Assembly: GCF_016586165.1 (NCBI RefSeq)
Contig: NZ_BCPR01000022.1
Coordinates: 1 to 64,000 of the forward strand
Origin: Dyella sp. EPa41
GTDB taxonomy: Bacteria > Pseudomonadota > Gammaproteobacteria > Xanthomonadales > Rhodanobacteraceae
Direction: 5' to 3'
Length of the DNA: 64,000 nucleotides
The notes under the pieces are model-generated. The model saw only the letters and a list, made by a program, of their open reading frames with translations. It made no database searches and was not told the DNA's origin. Position 1 is the first letter of the stretch. Each line of letters begins with the position of its first letter. Shown here in pieces: positions 1 to 9,043 of this stretch. Made by a program: the position numbers and the translations under genes.

Positions 1-1
1 C

Positions 2-457
2 GCGCTGATCGGCATCCTGCTGCGTGGCATGGAGAACGACGTCTACTTCCAGATCGGCCTCACCGTGCTGATCGCGCTGGCCGCCAAGAACGCGATCCTG
101 ATCTTCGAGTTCGCGGTGGAGATGCGCGAGAAGGAAGGCATGTCGCCGTACGAGGCGGCGCTGCACGCGGCCAAGTTGCGGTTGCGCCCGATCATCATGA
201 CCTCGCTGGCCTTCGTGCTCGGCTGTATTCCGCTGGCCATCGCCAGTGGCGCGTCATCGGCAAGCCGCCGTTCGCTGGGTACCGGCGTGATATTCGGCAT
301 GCTGGGCGCCACGGTGATCGCGGTGTTCTTCATTCCGATGTTCTATTGGGGCCTGGAGGCCATGTCCGGCCGCAAGGCGGCCAAGAAGGAAGGCACGCAT
401 GAGGACCCGCATGCCAAGCCCGCCGATGGGCTGGCCTCGCCGGAGCAGGAGGGCTGA
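2..457 (+). CDS. RND efflux pump inner-membrane subunit, C-terminal part (cut by window edge)
   Basis: This is the last 151 residues of a resistance-nodulation-division (HAE1-type) multidrug transporter. The reading frame is open from the window edge, so the start lies outside. The sequence reads [12 protein letters not shown] followed by [12 protein letters not shown] and then [13 protein letters not shown], the conserved run of transmembrane segments 10-12 in AcrB/MexB-like pumps. A final hydrophobic helix precedes a charged cytoplasmic tail. The complete protein would drive proton-coupled drug export from the periplasm together with a membrane-fusion protein, presumably encoded upstream, and the outer-membrane factor that starts two bases after this stop codon. 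Family assignment is firm; the substrate cannot be told from this fragment. Confidence 0.95.
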   Translation, partial: ALIGILLRGMENDVYFQIGLTVLIALAAKNAILIFEFAVEMREKEGMSPYEAALHAAKLRLRPIIMTSLAFVLGCIPLAIASGASSASRRSLGTGVIFGMLGATVIAVFFIPMFYWGLEAMSGRKAAKKEGTHEDPHAKPADGLASPEQEG

Positions 458-459
458 CC

Positions 460-1875
460 ATGCATACCCTGCGCCGTCCGCTGCTGCCGTCGATGCTGTG
501 CGCCATGCTGGCGGGTTGCTTGATGGGCCCCGATTACCATCGTCCCGATGTCGATGTGCCCGCCGGTTATCGCTTCGCCGACCAGAACGCCACCACGAGT
601 TTCAACGCCAGCTGGTGGTCCCAGTTCAACGATCCCGTGCTGGATGACCTGGTCGCCAAGGCCGTTGCGCAAAACAAGGACCTGGCCATCGCCATTGCCC
701 GCATCGAGGAATACCGGGGTCGCCTTGCCGAGACCAGCTCGGCGCTGTTTCCGCAGCTCGGCCTGAACGCCGGCGCGGGGCGTGAGCGTGCCGCGGCGAC
801 GCCGCTGACGCCCTCGTACGAGACCTCGCAGGTGCAGGTGAATGCGGCGATGTCGTGGGAAATCGACCTGTTCGGCAAGCTGCGGCGCCTGCGCGAATCG
901 GCCAAGGCCGACCTGCTGGGTACGCAATACGCGCGACAGGCGACCCTGGTGTCGCTGGAGGCGAATGTCGCATCCGGCTACATCACGCTGCGCGACCTGG
1001 ATCAGCGGCTGGTGATCGCCCAGGCGACCGTGGCCACGCGCGAGGATGCGCTGCATCTGTTCCAGGAGCGTTTCAAGGGCGGCGTGATTTCCCAGGTGCA
1101 GCTTTCGCAGGCCGAGTCGGAATACGCGGTCGCCAAGACTTCCGAGGCCGCCATCGCGCAGCAGATCGCACAGCAGGAAGACGCGCTCTCGCTGTTGCTG
1201 GGCCAGAACCCGGGGCCGATTCCGCGTGGCAAGCCGATCGACCAGATCACCTTGCCCTCGATACCCGCCGGGCTGCCGTCGGACCTGCTCAACCAGCGCC
1301 CCGATATCCGCGAGGCCGAGCAGGCCCTGGTTTCCGCCAACGCACTGATCGGCGCGGCGAAAGCGCAGTATTTTCCCACCATCAGCCTTACCGGGCTGTT
1401 TGGCCAGGCCAGCACCGGGCTCAATTCGCTGTGGAAAGGACCCGCCAGAACCTGGTCCTACGCCGCCGGCATCGCGCAGCCGATTTTCACCGGCGGGGCG
1501 ATCTCGGGTTCGGTAAAGCAGGCCGAGGCCCGGCAACAGCAGGCCTTGCTGGCCTACCAGTCGGCGATCCAGAGCGCGTTTGCGGATGTCGACAATGCGC
1601 TCGTCGGCGAGCAGCGCACCAAGGAGCAGCTGGCCTTCACCGACGACCAGGTCACTTCATTGCACAAGTACGCTTCATTGGCGCGCGACCTCTTCGAGGG
1701 CGGCTACACCAGCTACCTCGAGGTGCTGGACGCCGAGCGCAGCCTCTTCAATGCGCAGCTCACGCAGTCGGGCCTGCAGGCGCAGCGGCTGATCGAGGTG
1801 ATCAACGTCTACAAGGCCCTGGGTTACGGTTGGCCCACGGGGCAGGAGGCGGTGGCGGAAGCCCAGAACCATTGA
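460..1875 (+). CDS. RND efflux outer-membrane factor lipoprotein (NodT/OprM family)
   Basis: A 471-residue outer-membrane channel of the TolC/OprM type, the exit duct for the RND pump encoded just upstream. The N-terminus has a lipoprotein signal with lipobox MLAGC, the acylated cysteine being residue 20, followed by the family hallmark MGPDYHRPDV. Two repeated OEP domains follow; conserved pieces include FDNPVLDDL-like text near residue 60, LFGKLRRLRES near 140 and LLNQRPDIREAEQAL near 280. Length matches the family (about 460-490). The ATG lies two bases after the pump stop, with an AGGAGGG ribosome-binding site inside the pump coding end, so the two are translationally linked. It forms trimers in the outer membrane; the exported compound is unknown. 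Confidence 0.95.
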   Translation: MHTLRRPLLPSMLCAMLAGCLMGPDYHRPDVDVPAGYRFADQNATTSFNASWWSQFNDPVLDDLVAKAVAQNKDLAIAIARIEEYRGRLAETSSALFPQLGLNAGAGRERAAATPLTPSYETSQVQVNAAMSWEIDLFGKLRRLRESAKADLLGTQYARQATLVSLEANVASGYITLRDLDQRLVIAQATVATREDALHLFQERFKGGVISQVQLSQAESEYAVAKTSEAAIAQQIAQQEDALSLLLGQNPGPIPRGKPIDQITLPSIPAGLPSDLLNQRPDIREAEQALVSANALIGAAKAQYFPTISLTGLFGQASTGLNSLWKGPARTWSYAAGIAQPIFTGGAISGSVKQAEARQQQALLAYQSAIQSAFADVDNALVGEQRTKEQLAFTDDQVTSLHKYASLARDLFEGGYTSYLEVLDAERSLFNAQLTQSGLQAQRLIEVINVYKALGYGWPTGQEAVAEAQNH

Positions 1876-1880
1876 CGGCC

Positions 1881-1905
1881 CGCGCACTCACCGCGGTGCG
1901 CGTTT
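1881..1905 (+). terminator. Possible weak terminator of the efflux operon
   Basis: A 7-bp stem (CGCGCAC / GTGCGCG) with an eight-base loop is followed by TTTC, just after the outer-membrane-factor stop. It overlaps the 3' end of the convergent SulP gene. The T tract is short, so function is doubtful. Confidence 0.3.
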
Positions 1906-3558
1906 CAGCCATGCCGCATGGGCGTCGGCCACGGTGTAGAACATCCGATGCTCGCCCAGCGCGTCATAGAGGCGCGATTTGCGCAGCGTGGCGAGCACGC
2001 CGGGACTGAGTCCGGTCAGCCAAAGCTCGGTACCCGCCAGGCGCTGCTTTTCCTCGGCGTCGATCAAGGCGACCAGCGCGGTGTATTCGACGTCGAAGAC
2101 AGCGCTCATGTCGAGCACGAGGACGCGTGGGCGGTTTTCTTCCAGCATCGGCTGGATGCGCTGCCCGAGGTGATCGGCATTGCCGAAGAACAGGCGGCCC
2201 TCGGGCCGCAGGATCAGCAGCCCGGGCGTGGCTTCGTCATCCGGGTGGCGATCGGAGGTGGGTCGGAATACCTCGGTGCCGGGCTTGCGCCGCAATATGT
2301 AGAGCGGCGGATTGAGCGACTGGTACGACAGCGACATCAGCGACACCACGATCGCCACGAGGATGCCCTTGAGCGTACCGAGCAGGACCACGCCCAGCAG
2401 CGCCGCCACGGCCCACCAGAATTCGGTACGGCGAATCGAACGGATCGCCGCGAAGTCGGCCGGCTTGAACAGGCCAATGGAATAGACGATGACGATGGCC
2501 GCCAGGATGGTGTTGGGCATCATGCCGATGAAGGGCGCCAACAGCAGCATGGTTGCCAGCGCCACCAGCGACGTCACCAGGCCGGCGAGCTGCGTCCTGG
2601 CGCCCGCCATGCGATTGACGGCGGTCTGGCTGGTGCCGCCACCCGATGGCATGCAACCGAACGGAGCACTCAGCGCGTTACCCAGTCCCGTGGCCCATAG
2701 TTCGCCGTTGGGCTGCGGATACGATTCGCCGGGCGCGACGAAGGCGCGTCCTGCGGCGATCGTCTCGGTAAAGCTCATCAGCGCGATGCCGGCGGCAGCG
2801 GGCCATAACGTGCCGGCCAGCGACAGGTCGGGCAGCGTGAGCGAAGGAAAGCCCGTGGGGACGTGGCCCACCACGGTGACGCCGTGCGTATCCAGATGCA
2901 GCAACGGCACCGCGATGATGCCCAGCGCCACCACCACGAGTGGCGCAGGCGCCTTCGGCGCCACGTGTTCCATGGCGACCAGCAATGCGATGGCCGCCAC
3001 GCCCACGGCCGACGTTGCGACCGAGAGATGCGGCAGCGCCACGACGATGGCGCCAAGATCGTGGACAAAGCCACTTTTGGCGATGTGCAGGCCAAGCAGC
3101 TTGGGCAGCTGGTCGACGACGATCACGACGGCCACGCCTGCCTTGAATCCGGTCAGCACCGGCGCGGAAATGAAGTTGGCGACGAAACCCAGCCGCAACA
3201 CCGCCGCCGCGACCAGCATGCCGCCGGTCAACAGGCACAGCATCGACGTGGCCTTCGCCAGTGCCACGGGATCGCCATCGGGCACCGCCTGCGCCAGCGC
3301 CGTGCCGGTGAGGATGGCCAGCGTGGTCGTCGTGCTCACGCTGAGTGGCCGCGACGTGCCCAGCAGCGCATACACCAGCATCGGCACGAAGCAGGTATAC
3401 AAGCCCACCTGGATCGGCAGGCCGGCCACCGTGGCATAGGCCAGCGCCTTGGGCAGCACGATCGCGGCTGCCGTGACGCCGGCCAGCAGGTCACTGCGCG
3501 TCCATGCCCGTGGGTAGCCGCGCAACCAGGACAGCAGTGAAACACGCGCACCCGTCAT
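1888..3558 (-). CDS. SulP-family anion transporter with STAS domain
   Basis: A 556-residue SulP (SLC26-like) permease, the family that carries sulfate, bicarbonate or dicarboxylates by proton or sodium symport or by anion exchange. The N-terminal two thirds is a run of hydrophobic segments with typical text: AIVLPKALAYATVAGLP near residue 35, SVSTTTTLAILTG near 75, and GCMPSGGGTSQTAVN near 310. The C-terminal 120 residues form a cytoplasmic STAS domain (LLILRPEGRLFFGNAD, then VLVLDMSAVFDVEYTAL). Its stop lies 12 bases from the convergent efflux gene. No strong ribosome-binding site precedes the chosen ATG, so the start is less certain than the function. No carbonic anhydrase or sulfate-assimilation gene is adjacent, so the substrate is open. 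Confidence 0.9.
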   Translation of the reverse strand: MTGARVSLLSWLRGYPRAWTRSDLLAGVTAAAIVLPKALAYATVAGLPIQVGLYTCFVPMLVYALLGTSRPLSVSTTTTLAILTGTALAQAVPDGDPVALAKATSMLCLLTGGMLVAAAVLRLGFVANFISAPVLTGFKAGVAVVIVVDQLPKLLGLHIAKSGFVHDLGAIVVALPHLSVATSAVGVAAIALLVAMEHVAPKAPAPLVVVALGIIAVPLLHLDTHGVTVVGHVPTGFPSLTLPDLSLAGTLWPAAAGIALMSFTETIAAGRAFVAPGESYPQPNGELWATGLGNALSAPFGCMPSGGGTSQTAVNRMAGARTQLAGLVTSLVALATMLLLAPFIGMMPNTILAAIVIVYSIGLFKPADFAAIRSIRRTEFWWAVAALLGVVLLGTLKGILVAIVVSLMSLSYQSLNPPLYILRRKPGTEVFRPTSDRHPDDEATPGLLILRPEGRLFFGNADHLGQRIQPMLEENRPRVLVLDMSAVFDVEYTALVALIDAEEKQRLAGTELWLTGLSPGVLATLRKSRLYDALGEHRMFYTVADAHAAWLKRAPR

Positions 3559-3615
3559 GGCGCCGGATGCACCATGACGAGCGGAACCGCTGTCGCGTTG
3601 CCAGCCACGCCGTGG

Positions 3616-4458
3616 CTAGAAGCGGTACTTCAGCAGCACCTGTCCGCCGCTGAACCTGAAGGTCGCATTGCCGTGGAAGCGATCCTTGTCCACGTCGGCG
3701 TCGATCTTGTTGTACGAGTACTGCGTGATGATGGCCCAGTTTTCCCACGGATAGAACTCGACGCCGAGGCGGAAGTTGTAGAGCGTGGCATCGATGTTGC
3801 CGATGTTCGCCTTGAACGCGCCGGCATCGGTGACGAAGCGTGCCCAGGACTCGAACTGGTAGCGATACGACAGGCCGATCGAAGGGTCGGGCAGGTTGGT
3901 CGATGCCTTGGCGTGCCCTTCGCGGGAAGCGGACGCCCCGCCGCCGGCACCGCTTGCCGACACGGTTCCCGTCAGCTTGAGATCGAAGCTGTAGGCCTGC
4001 AGGCCGCCGGCGAGGGCGAATGCTCCCTTGTCGCCTATCCACGCCCAATAGCGGTAGGTAAGGCCATAGGCGTCGAGAGTGAAGTCGGACTTGAGCGTCG
4101 TGTCGACAAGCAGGGTCTGGTTGTTGAATTCGAGCGATCGGTTGAGCGTGCGGGAGTGGCTGGATGAATCGTGGTAGTAGTCGAACTCGAATTCATGCCG
4201 GTCCCACGGGCGCCATGTGACGTTCAGGAAGGGCAGGTAGCGCGTGCCGCCCTCGCCGAGGTCGCGTGAGAAATCCAGCGTCGTCCCGGAGTTCTTGAAA
4301 CTGCCGTCGGCTCGCAGGCTGCCGGAAAAGCTGTTGGCGAATACGCCGCCACTCACCGAGAAATAGTCGAGCATGGGGTGGTCGTCGGCGTGAACGGGTG
4401 TGGACGCCAACACCAGGCAGATGACGCATGCCGGCAATGCGAAGCGCGATGAAGACAT
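3616..4458 (-). CDS. Predicted outer-membrane beta-barrel protein, function unknown
   Basis: A 280-residue secreted protein. Residues 1-24 form a Sec signal peptide ending VHADD. The rest is rich in alternating aromatic/polar strands (YLPFLNVTWRPW, FEFDYYHDSS, YGLTYRYWAW, FRLGVEFYPW) and ends in LLKYRF. A C-terminal phenylalanine after a final strand is the usual signal for BAM-mediated insertion, so an 8-12-stranded barrel is likely. A glycine/alanine/serine-rich loop occurs near residue 175. The start is supported by AGGGGGCC just upstream. It lies 57 bases downstream of the SulP start in the same orientation and could be its upstream operon partner. I do not recognise a specific family and assign no function. 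Confidence 0.75.
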   Translation of the reverse strand: MSSSRFALPACVICLVLASTPVHADDHPMLDYFSVSGGVFANSFSGSLRADGSFKNSGTTLDFSRDLGEGGTRYLPFLNVTWRPWDRHEFEFDYYHDSSSHSRTLNRSLEFNNQTLLVDTTLKSDFTLDAYGLTYRYWAWIGDKGAFALAGGLQAYSFDLKLTGTVSASGAGGGASASREGHAKASTNLPDPSIGLSYRYQFESWARFVTDAGAFKANIGNIDATLYNFRLGVEFYPWENWAIITQYSYNKIDADVDKDRFHGNATFRFSGGQVLLKYRF

Positions 4459-4982
4459 ATGGCCCCCTAGCGTTGGTGGTGATCCCCGTGCCTGTTTCCC
4501 TGGTGGCCGTGCCGGTATCGCATCGACGGCTCGCCCGTGGTGGTGGCCTGCATGCCTGGCGCATCCGTCCCGATCAACGGATCGTCAAACGTGACGTCCG
4601 ATCCACCGCGTTCCCTGTGAATCATTCTCTGCCTCGCCCCGGGCTTTTTCCATGGATGCGCCGTGAAAAAACACGGCTGCTGCAACAGGAATCGACGTCT
4701 ATTTGCAGTGCCTAAAAAGTGCTCCGTATTTCTACCTAGGTAGTTCGTCGGAGTGCTGGCCGCGTATCTACGTAATTTGTCGGATAGACGATAAAGCCCC
4801 TGTTTTTCAGCGCTTCTACACATCCATTGGTGTATCTACGCAGCGGCATATGTTCCTGCGCGACCTTGAGGGAAGGTCGTCGATCCATGACTCGTTCGAG
4901 CATGCATTCCGGTAGGGGTTCCGGAAGCCGATGAAGCCGATTGCGTGCAACCTCCTGTCAACCTGATCCGAGGGGTGTCGTC
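4459..4982. promoter_or_regulatory. 524-bp intergenic region between divergent outer-membrane genes, with repeat-type regulatory sites
   Basis: No convincing gene lies here. The region is noticeably more A+T-rich than its surroundings between about 4690 and 4850. It carries a perfect 12-bp palindrome CTACCTAGGTAG (4732-4743). The near-repeats TAGTTCGTCGGA (4741-4752) and TAATTTGTCGGA (4773-4784) start 32 bp apart. TCTAC occurs four times (4731, 4767, 4815, 4835). The layout suggests binding of a dimeric activator ahead of the porin/decarboxylase block, on the plus strand. No convincing -35/-10 pair was identified. Confidence 0.5.
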
Positions 4983-6455
4983 ATGTACGGGAAGCATTCT
5001 GGTTCCTCACCAAGGAGTGCGCGCGCGCTGGTGCCGCTCCTGCTATGCGGTGTCGCGGCGGCAAGTCCAGGCGCGCATGCGCAGTCCTCGGATGCTGCCG
5101 AACTGAGGGCGCAGCTCGAGCAGGTGAAGGCGCAAATGCAGGCGCAGCAACAGGTAATGCAGAAAATGCAGCAACGGCTCGACGAGCTGGAAACCAGGGA
5201 GCGCGAACAGGCTGCGGCCAAGCCGGCTCCGGCGCCGTCGGCGCCGCTGGTCAGTGCAGCTTCTGCACCGGCGCCCTCAAGCCCGCCCGCGTATCGTCCG
5301 CCCTCGGCGCTGGCCGGCGCGTCCGAACCTTTGCCCGAGGGTTACATCCGCCTGGGCGATACCGGCAACCTGCTCAAGGTCGACCTGGTCGCGCAGCTCG
5401 ATGCGATGGTCGACAGCACCTATATGGGCGCGCCCGACCTGTTCGTGCCCTCGTCGATACCGGTGCGCGGGCAGCCGTTCTACGACAGCGGGAGGCGCTC
5501 GGAAATGAGCGCCAGGCAGAGCATCTTCCGCATGGATTACCGGCGTGACACCGATTACGGCACGCTCAAGATCGTCTACAAGAACAACTTCTTCGGCAGC
5601 GGCAGCGGCGACATGCCGTACAACCTGCAGGCCTTCTATGGCGAGCTTGAAAACGACCGCTACACGCTGCTGGCCGGTTACAACATCTCGGCGTTCACCG
5701 ACATCGACGTGTTCCCCAACACGCTGGACTATGAAGGCCCCAACTCCTTCACCTTCAAGTACGGGCCGCAGATCCGCTTCGCGCCGGTCCTCTACAAGAG
5801 CGGCGAAAGCGTGCTGACCTTGCCCATGTCGCTCGAGAAGCCGAATGCCGACATCACGGTGCCTGCCGTGCTCGCGGAATTCCAGACCTATTCGCGCCGT
5901 CCCGACATCACCCTCGGCTTGCGTTGGCAGGCGCCGGACTGGCACATCCAATGGGCCAACCTGTTCCGCGACCTGCGGGTGGAGAACGCGGACGCGAGGA
6001 CGCGCAGCACCACTGGCTATGCGACGCAGCTCACCGGCACGACGAAGGTGTTCGAGCACGACAGCGTGCAAGGGTGGTTCAGCTACGGCAAGGGCTATGC
6101 GAACTTCCTGCAGGACATCTCGGGCCTTGGGCTGGACGCCGCGTTCAATCCCCAGGGTGATCTTCGCGCGATCCGGGCCCGCGGTTACGGCGCGGGCTAT
6201 ACGCATGCATGGCTGGAGAACCTGACCTCCAGCATGTCGTACGGCTACCTGCGCATCAGCCCGCAGTCGAATCTCCTGATCGACTCGACGATGCCCAAGA
6301 GCACCAAGTTCGCCTCGCTCAACCTCGCCTGGCAATTCAGCGAACGCGCGATGCTCGGCGTGGAATACCTGTGGGGCCAGAACATCGACCTGACCGATGC
6401 GCGCGGGCAGGGCCAGCGCCTGCAGACCACGTTGCGCTATGACCTCAATCCCTGA
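4983..6455 (+). CDS. DcaP-like trimeric outer-membrane porin with N-terminal coiled coil
   Basis: A 490-residue porin of the DcaP family, trimeric channels for dicarboxylates and other small anions. A signal peptide (residues 1-35, ending GAHAQSS) is followed by a coiled coil, roughly residues 38-80, with repeated QMQAQQQ/KMQQRLDELE text, then a proline-alanine linker. The barrel starts near residue 120. Hallmark family pieces are visible: SIFRMDYRRDTDYGTLKI, NNFFGSGSGDMPYNLQAFYGEL and FPNTLDYEGPNSF. It ends TTLRYDLNP. I chose the ATG at 4983, preceded by GAGGGGTG, over an upstream in-frame TTG at 4941 because only the ATG has a good ribosome-binding site and a proper signal peptide. It sits 60 bp before the decarboxylases and may admit the amino acid or release the amine; that role is inference. 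Confidence 0.85.
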   Translation: MYGKHSGSSPRSARALVPLLLCGVAAASPGAHAQSSDAAELRAQLEQVKAQMQAQQQVMQKMQQRLDELETREREQAAAKPAPAPSAPLVSAASAPAPSSPPAYRPPSALAGASEPLPEGYIRLGDTGNLLKVDLVAQLDAMVDSTYMGAPDLFVPSSIPVRGQPFYDSGRRSEMSARQSIFRMDYRRDTDYGTLKIVYKNNFFGSGSGDMPYNLQAFYGELENDRYTLLAGYNISAFTDIDVFPNTLDYEGPNSFTFKYGPQIRFAPVLYKSGESVLTLPMSLEKPNADITVPAVLAEFQTYSRRPDITLGLRWQAPDWHIQWANLFRDLRVENADARTRSTTGYATQLTGTTKVFEHDSVQGWFSYGKGYANFLQDISGLGLDAAFNPQGDLRAIRARGYGAGYTHAWLENLTSSMSYGYLRISPQSNLLIDSTMPKSTKFASLNLAWQFSERAMLGVEYLWGQNIDLTDARGQGQRLQTTLRYDLNP

Positions 6456-6515
6456 GGTCGGACCGGCAGTGCAGCCGGCAGGCAAGCCGGTTTCCATCAC
6501 GAGAGGGTTTTACCC

Positions 6516-8849
6516 ATGTCGATGAACAACCCCTGGATCCTCTATGTCACCAGCGATCTGCCGGACGAGGGATCGGTGTTGCGGCTTGCGCTGGCGCGGC
6601 TTGGCGATGCGGTTCGGCAGCGTGGCATCCAGGTCGTGCAGGCCTTGAGCTGTGAAGACGGCCTCGCCGTGGCGCGCGGCAAGCCCTCGTATTCTGCCGT
6701 CGCGATCGACTGGAACCTGGGCGAGACCGCCGCAATGTCCGAAGGACCGGTGATGTCCCTCGTTCGCGCGGTGCGCGAGAAATCGCTGCGCGTGCCTATT
6801 TTCCTGATCACCCGCAGCGTGGAGGCGCCCGATGTCCCGCTCAGCCTGATCCGGGAAGTGCGGGAATACGTCAACATCGGCAGCGAGACGCCGGAGTTCT
6901 TCGCGCGGCGCCTGCAGTTCGCCATCGACGACTACCACAGCGGGCTGCTGCCACCGTACTTCAAGGCACTGAAGAAGCTTACCGAAGAGGGTGCCTACCA
7001 GTGGGATGCGCCGGGCCACATGGGTGGCGCGGCCTACCTCAAGCATCCCGCCGGCGCCGAGTTCCACGAGTTCTTCGGCGAAAACATCATGCGAGCCGAT
7101 ATCGGCATTTCCAATGCCGAGCTGGGTTCGTGGCTGGACATCGAAGGCCCGCCGGCCGAATCGCAGCGCATGGCTGCCCGCGTGTTCGGCGCCGACTGGA
7201 CGTTCTACGTGCTGGCCGGGTCGTCCGCGTCCAATCGCATCGTGGTGCAGGCGGCCGTCGGCCGCGACGAAATGGTGATCGCCGATCGCAACTGCCATAA
7301 ATCGCTCAATCATGCGATGACCCTGGCGGGCTCGCGACCGGTGTACTTCCAGCCGAGCCGCAACGGCTACGGCATGATCGGCCTCATTCCGCCCAAGCGT
7401 TTTTCGCGCGCGCACATCGAGGGCCTGATCAAGGAGTCGCCGCTGGCCGAAGGGGCGACATCCAGGGAGCCCGTGTATGCCGTCGTGACCAACCCCACCT
7501 ACGACGGCCTGCTGTACAACGTCGACAAGGTGACGGAGCTGCTGTCCGCCAGCGTGCCGCGCGTGCATTTCGACGAGGCATGGTACGCGTATGGCAAGTT
7601 CCATCCGATCTACGAGCATCGCTACGCGATGGGCGTGCCGCGCGACATGAAGAACCGTCCCACCGTGGTCGCGGTGCAGTCGACGCACAAGATGCTGCCC
7701 GCCTTTTCGATGGCGTCGTACATCCATGTGAGCAACAGCCAGCGGGGCGAGATCGCGTGGTCGCCGATCAAGGAAGCCTTCATGATGCACGGCACGACCT
7801 CGCCGTATTACCCGCTCATTGCATCGCTGGACATCGCCACGGCGATGATGGACGAACCGTCGGGCCCGGCCTTGCTGCGCGAAACGGTGAGCCTTGCCGT
7901 GGCGTTCCGGCGCGCGGTCGCCATCGCGAACCAGCGCTTCAAGGACGAGGGCGAATGGTTCTTCAGCCTGTTCCAGCCACCCAAGGTGAGCATCAAGGGC
8001 AAGCAGGTGGCGTTCCATGAGGCGCCGCTGGACGTGTTGGCGACGTCGCCCGAGTGCTGGACGCTCAGGGCGGGCGAGGCCTGGCACGGCCTGCCCGACG
8101 ACGTGGTGAAGGACGACTTCTGCATGCTGGACCCGACCAAGGTGACCATCCTTTGTCCGGGTACGGATGCGAAGGGCAAGCTGTCCAAGCACGGCATCCC
8201 CGGCGCCATCCTCGCGAAGTTCCTCGATGCGCGCCGGCAGGCGATCGCCCGCACCGGCGACTACACCGTGCTGGTGTTGTTCTCGGTAGGCACCACGCAA
8301 GGCAAGTGGGGGACGCTGCTCGAAACCTTGATGTCCTTCAAGCGGCTGTTCGACCGGAAGGCGATGCTGGAGGAGGCGCTGCCCGATCTCGTGCACGCCT
8401 ACCCCGACCGCTACCGCGACGTGACGCTGCCGCAGCTGTGCGACGAGATGCATGGCGTCATGAGCGAGCTCGATCTGCAGGCGATGGCCAACCAGGCCGG
8501 CGAGGTACTGTCGGAACAGGCGATGACGCCCGCGGAGGCATACCAGCACCTTATCCATGGCAATACGGAAGAGGTGCGCATCACCGACATGGCCGGCCGC
8601 GTGGCGGCACTGATGATCGTGCCGTATCCGCCGGGCATTCCCGTATTGATGCCCGGCGAGCGGGTCGACCCCAAGGGCGGCACGATCGTCAACTTCCTCA
8701 AGGCCGTCGAAGCCTACGGCAAGAAGTTCCCCGGCTTCGGGCGTGAAGTGCAGAACGTGCATGCCGACAGCAACGGCGACATGTGGGTGCGCGTCGTCGC
8801 CGAGAAGGCGTCGTCACCCAGGAAGGGCAAGGACAAGAAGAAGCACTGA
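6516..8849 (+). CDS. Orn/Lys/Arg decarboxylase, paralogue 1
   Basis: A 777-residue PLP-dependent fold-type I basic amino acid decarboxylase, which converts arginine, lysine or ornithine to the amine plus CO2, consuming a proton. An N-terminal receiver-like wing domain (about 1-140, including VAIDWNLGE) precedes the catalytic core. The core shows WDAPGHMGGAAYLKHP, DRNCHKS, TNPTYDGL, HFDEAW and the PLP-lysine motif STHKMLPAFS with Lys392. The C-terminal domain carries VPYPPGIPVLMPGE. Length matches AdiA-type enzymes, which form decamers. A GAGAGGG site precedes the ATG. Compared with AdiA and with paralogue 2, the substrate-side motifs are altered: WLDIEGP where they have LLDHTGP, and LAGSSASN where they have TNGTSTSN. 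It could therefore prefer another substrate. Substrate is not assignable from sequence alone. Confidence 0.92.
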   Translation: MSMNNPWILYVTSDLPDEGSVLRLALARLGDAVRQRGIQVVQALSCEDGLAVARGKPSYSAVAIDWNLGETAAMSEGPVMSLVRAVREKSLRVPIFLITRSVEAPDVPLSLIREVREYVNIGSETPEFFARRLQFAIDDYHSGLLPPYFKALKKLTEEGAYQWDAPGHMGGAAYLKHPAGAEFHEFFGENIMRADIGISNAELGSWLDIEGPPAESQRMAARVFGADWTFYVLAGSSASNRIVVQAAVGRDEMVIADRNCHKSLNHAMTLAGSRPVYFQPSRNGYGMIGLIPPKRFSRAHIEGLIKESPLAEGATSREPVYAVVTNPTYDGLLYNVDKVTELLSASVPRVHFDEAWYAYGKFHPIYEHRYAMGVPRDMKNRPTVVAVQSTHKMLPAFSMASYIHVSNSQRGEIAWSPIKEAFMMHGTTSPYYPLIASLDIATAMMDEPSGPALLRETVSLAVAFRRAVAIANQRFKDEGEWFFSLFQPPKVSIKGKQVAFHEAPLDVLATSPECWTLRAGEAWHGLPDDVVKDDFCMLDPTKVTILCPGTDAKGKLSKHGIPGAILAKFLDARRQAIARTGDYTVLVLFSVGTTQGKWGTLLETLMSFKRLFDRKAMLEEALPDLVHAYPDRYRDVTLPQLCDEMHGVMSELDLQAMANQAGEVLSEQAMTPAEAYQHLIHGNTEEVRITDMAGRVAALMIVPYPPGIPVLMPGERVDPKGGTIVNFLKAVEAYGKKFPGFGREVQNVHADSNGDMWVRVVAEKASSPRKGKDKKKH

Positions 8850-8853
8850 TTAG

Positions 8854-8868
8854 GCATCCTCGATGCCA
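8854..8868 (+). other. Short hairpin after the first decarboxylase
   Basis: GGCATC and GATGCC form a 6-bp stem with a three-base loop five bases after the decarboxylase stop. There is no T tract. It could act as an RNA-stability element or attenuator in the 194-bp gap between the two decarboxylases, or be chance. Confidence 0.25.
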
Positions 8869-9043
8869 CACCGCGTTGCGCGCGCCATCCCGGCCGACGG
8901 ATCGTCGCGATGCAAGGGGCTGCCACGGACGGCCGGGACGAAAGAGGGGCTGCCTTGCCGTGACGGCATGCGCCCCTCGCGCCGGCATCCACCGGGCTGA
9001 AACGAAGTCAGCATTTTCAGGCTTGCCAACCAGGAGAATCGTC

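Noticed and set aside
8783-9043. N-terminal extension of the second decarboxylase
   Set aside because: The 87 extra codons overlap the end of the first decarboxylase and are Arg-rich; the ATG at 9044 has a proper AGGAGA site and begins the wing domain.
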